DNA from: CAWAYH01 sp963786195
GTDB lineage: Bacteria > Acidobacteriota > Vicinamibacteria > Vicinamibacterales > 2-12-FULL-66-21
Length of the DNA: 64,000 nucleotides
NCBI GenBank assembly: GCA_963786195.1
Contig: CAWAYH010000009.1
Span: forward strand, 186,001-250,000
Direction of reading: 5' to 3'
In this document: one piece after another, positions 63,565 to 64,000 of the stretch
Layout: every line of letters begins with the position of its first letter
Numbering within the stretch: position 1 is the first letter of the stretch
Notes under the pieces: model-generated
Told to the model about the DNA's origin: nothing
Database searches by the model: none
The model's input: the letters and a program-made list of their open reading frames with translations, nothing else
Translations under genes and position numbers: made by a program

Positions 63565-64000
63565 TCATGCCGCAGCCGGCGCCCGATGCCCATGCGGGGC
63601 GTCGTGGCCGTGCTCGTCGTGCTCGTGCTCCACCGCAACGGCGCCCTGCAGATAGATGATCGACAGCATCGCAAAGATGAACGCCTGGAGCCCGCCCGTG
63701 ATGAGGCCGAGGAACATCATCGGCAACGGAATCAGGAACGGCACCAGGCTGAAGAGAATGGCGATCACCATCTCCTCTCCGAAGATGTTGCCGAAGAGCC
63801 TCAGCGAGAGCGACATCACGCGCGCCAGGTGGCTGATGATCTCGATGACGAACATCAGCGGGGCCATCAGGAGCGGTGAACCGGGCGGCAGCGCAAAGTG
63901 CTTGATGTAGTTCAAGGCGCCCTGCTCTTTGATGCCCTGGAAGTGGTAGTAGACCCAGATCGTCAGCGCGCAGCCGAGCGTGACGTTGATGCTGCTGGTC
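63565..64000 (-). CDS. atpB: ATP synthase F0 subunit a, N-terminus outside window
   Basis: The frame is open to the right edge. The visible C-terminal ~144 residues contain 'MSLSLRLFGNIFGEEMVIAI', with the essential Arg of subunit a, and 'GLITGGLQAFIFAMLSIIYL'. It forms the ion half-channels next to the c-ring. The tail is unusually His-rich (HEHDEHGHDAPHGH). The gap to atpE is about 100 bases, which is loose for an atp operon. Confidence 0.9.
   Translation of the reverse strand, partial: TSSINVTLGCALTIWVYYHFQGIKEQGALNYIKHFALPPGSPLLMAPLMFVIEIISHLARVMSLSLRLFGNIFGEEMVIAILFSLVPFLIPLPMMFLGLITGGLQAFIFAMLSIIYLQGAVAVEHEHDEHGHDAPHGHRAPAAA

Overview
This window is GC-rich DNA, densely packed with genes, with no rRNA, tRNA, plasmid or phage genes visible. 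Gene content (large GT-C membrane proteins, HEAT-repeat secreted proteins, an ECF sigma/anti-sigma pair, G6PD with an OpcA-like partner, a Rieske/cytochrome b complex, an F-type ATP synthase, a gas-vesicle cluster) and style (GTG/TTG starts, ATGA/GTGA overlaps) suggest a soil or sediment bacterium, perhaps Acidobacteriota (Vicinamibacteria-like). That assignment is inference; no marker gene proves it.

Region 1 (1-17.2 kb, plus strand) is a surface-glycan cluster: several GT-C-type membrane proteins, a GT9 heptosyltransferase-like enzyme, a GT-B polymer transferase-like protein, a sugar-nucleotide epimerase, a Wzx-type flippase, a methyltransferase, and three radical SAM proteins of two kinds. 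Region 2 (17.2-29.8 kb) continues the theme: a secreted protein with a Pro-rich repeat tail, a HEAT protein, a GT2 polyprenyl-phosphate sugar synthase-like enzyme, two more GT-C proteins, a methyltransferase, a GNAT protein, a polysaccharide deacetylase-like protein and a GT4 enzyme. Region 3 (29.8-38.6 kb) is housekeeping: YqeY, MurJ, an MFS transporter, a rhomboid protease, an SDR/cupin pair, a fused E1 alpha-beta 2-oxoacid dehydrogenase and a propeller-like protein.

Region 4 (38.6-47.9 kb, minus strand) is the most distinctive part. It is a gas-vesicle (gvp) operon: gvpJ, gvpA, a sensor histidine kinase, a response regulator, gvpF/L, gvpG, a double-headed ArsA/Get3-like ATPase, gvpL, gvpS/M, gvpF/L and gvpK, preceded by a CBS-domain protein. 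Shell protein, assembly factors, a putative membrane-protein-chaperone ATPase and a two-component system are all tightly spaced on one strand.

Region 5 (48-64 kb, mostly minus) has opcA-zwf, a Rieske/cytochrome bc module, a HEAT protein, an apparent sigma/anti-sigma fusion, typA, a YbaK/ProX-type deacylase, an HD hydrolase, a secreted methyltransferase-fold protein, a class III aminotransferase, a fatty acid desaturase, an EamA transporter, and atpE/atpB running off the right edge.

Two window-wide patterns cut across the genes. First, many genes are broken by single-base shifts, nearly all of which behave as +1 insertions; they are densest in typA (55.9-57.6 kb) and are best read as assembly or base-calling errors, so affected genes are annotated as single CDSs. 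Second, many intergenic gaps hold short-unit repeat arrays arranged as inverted arms (units such as GGTGCACC, AGGTGCTG, GGTTCA, GGATTGC, GAATGCTGAA), able to form long hairpins and in some places abutting or entering gene ends.
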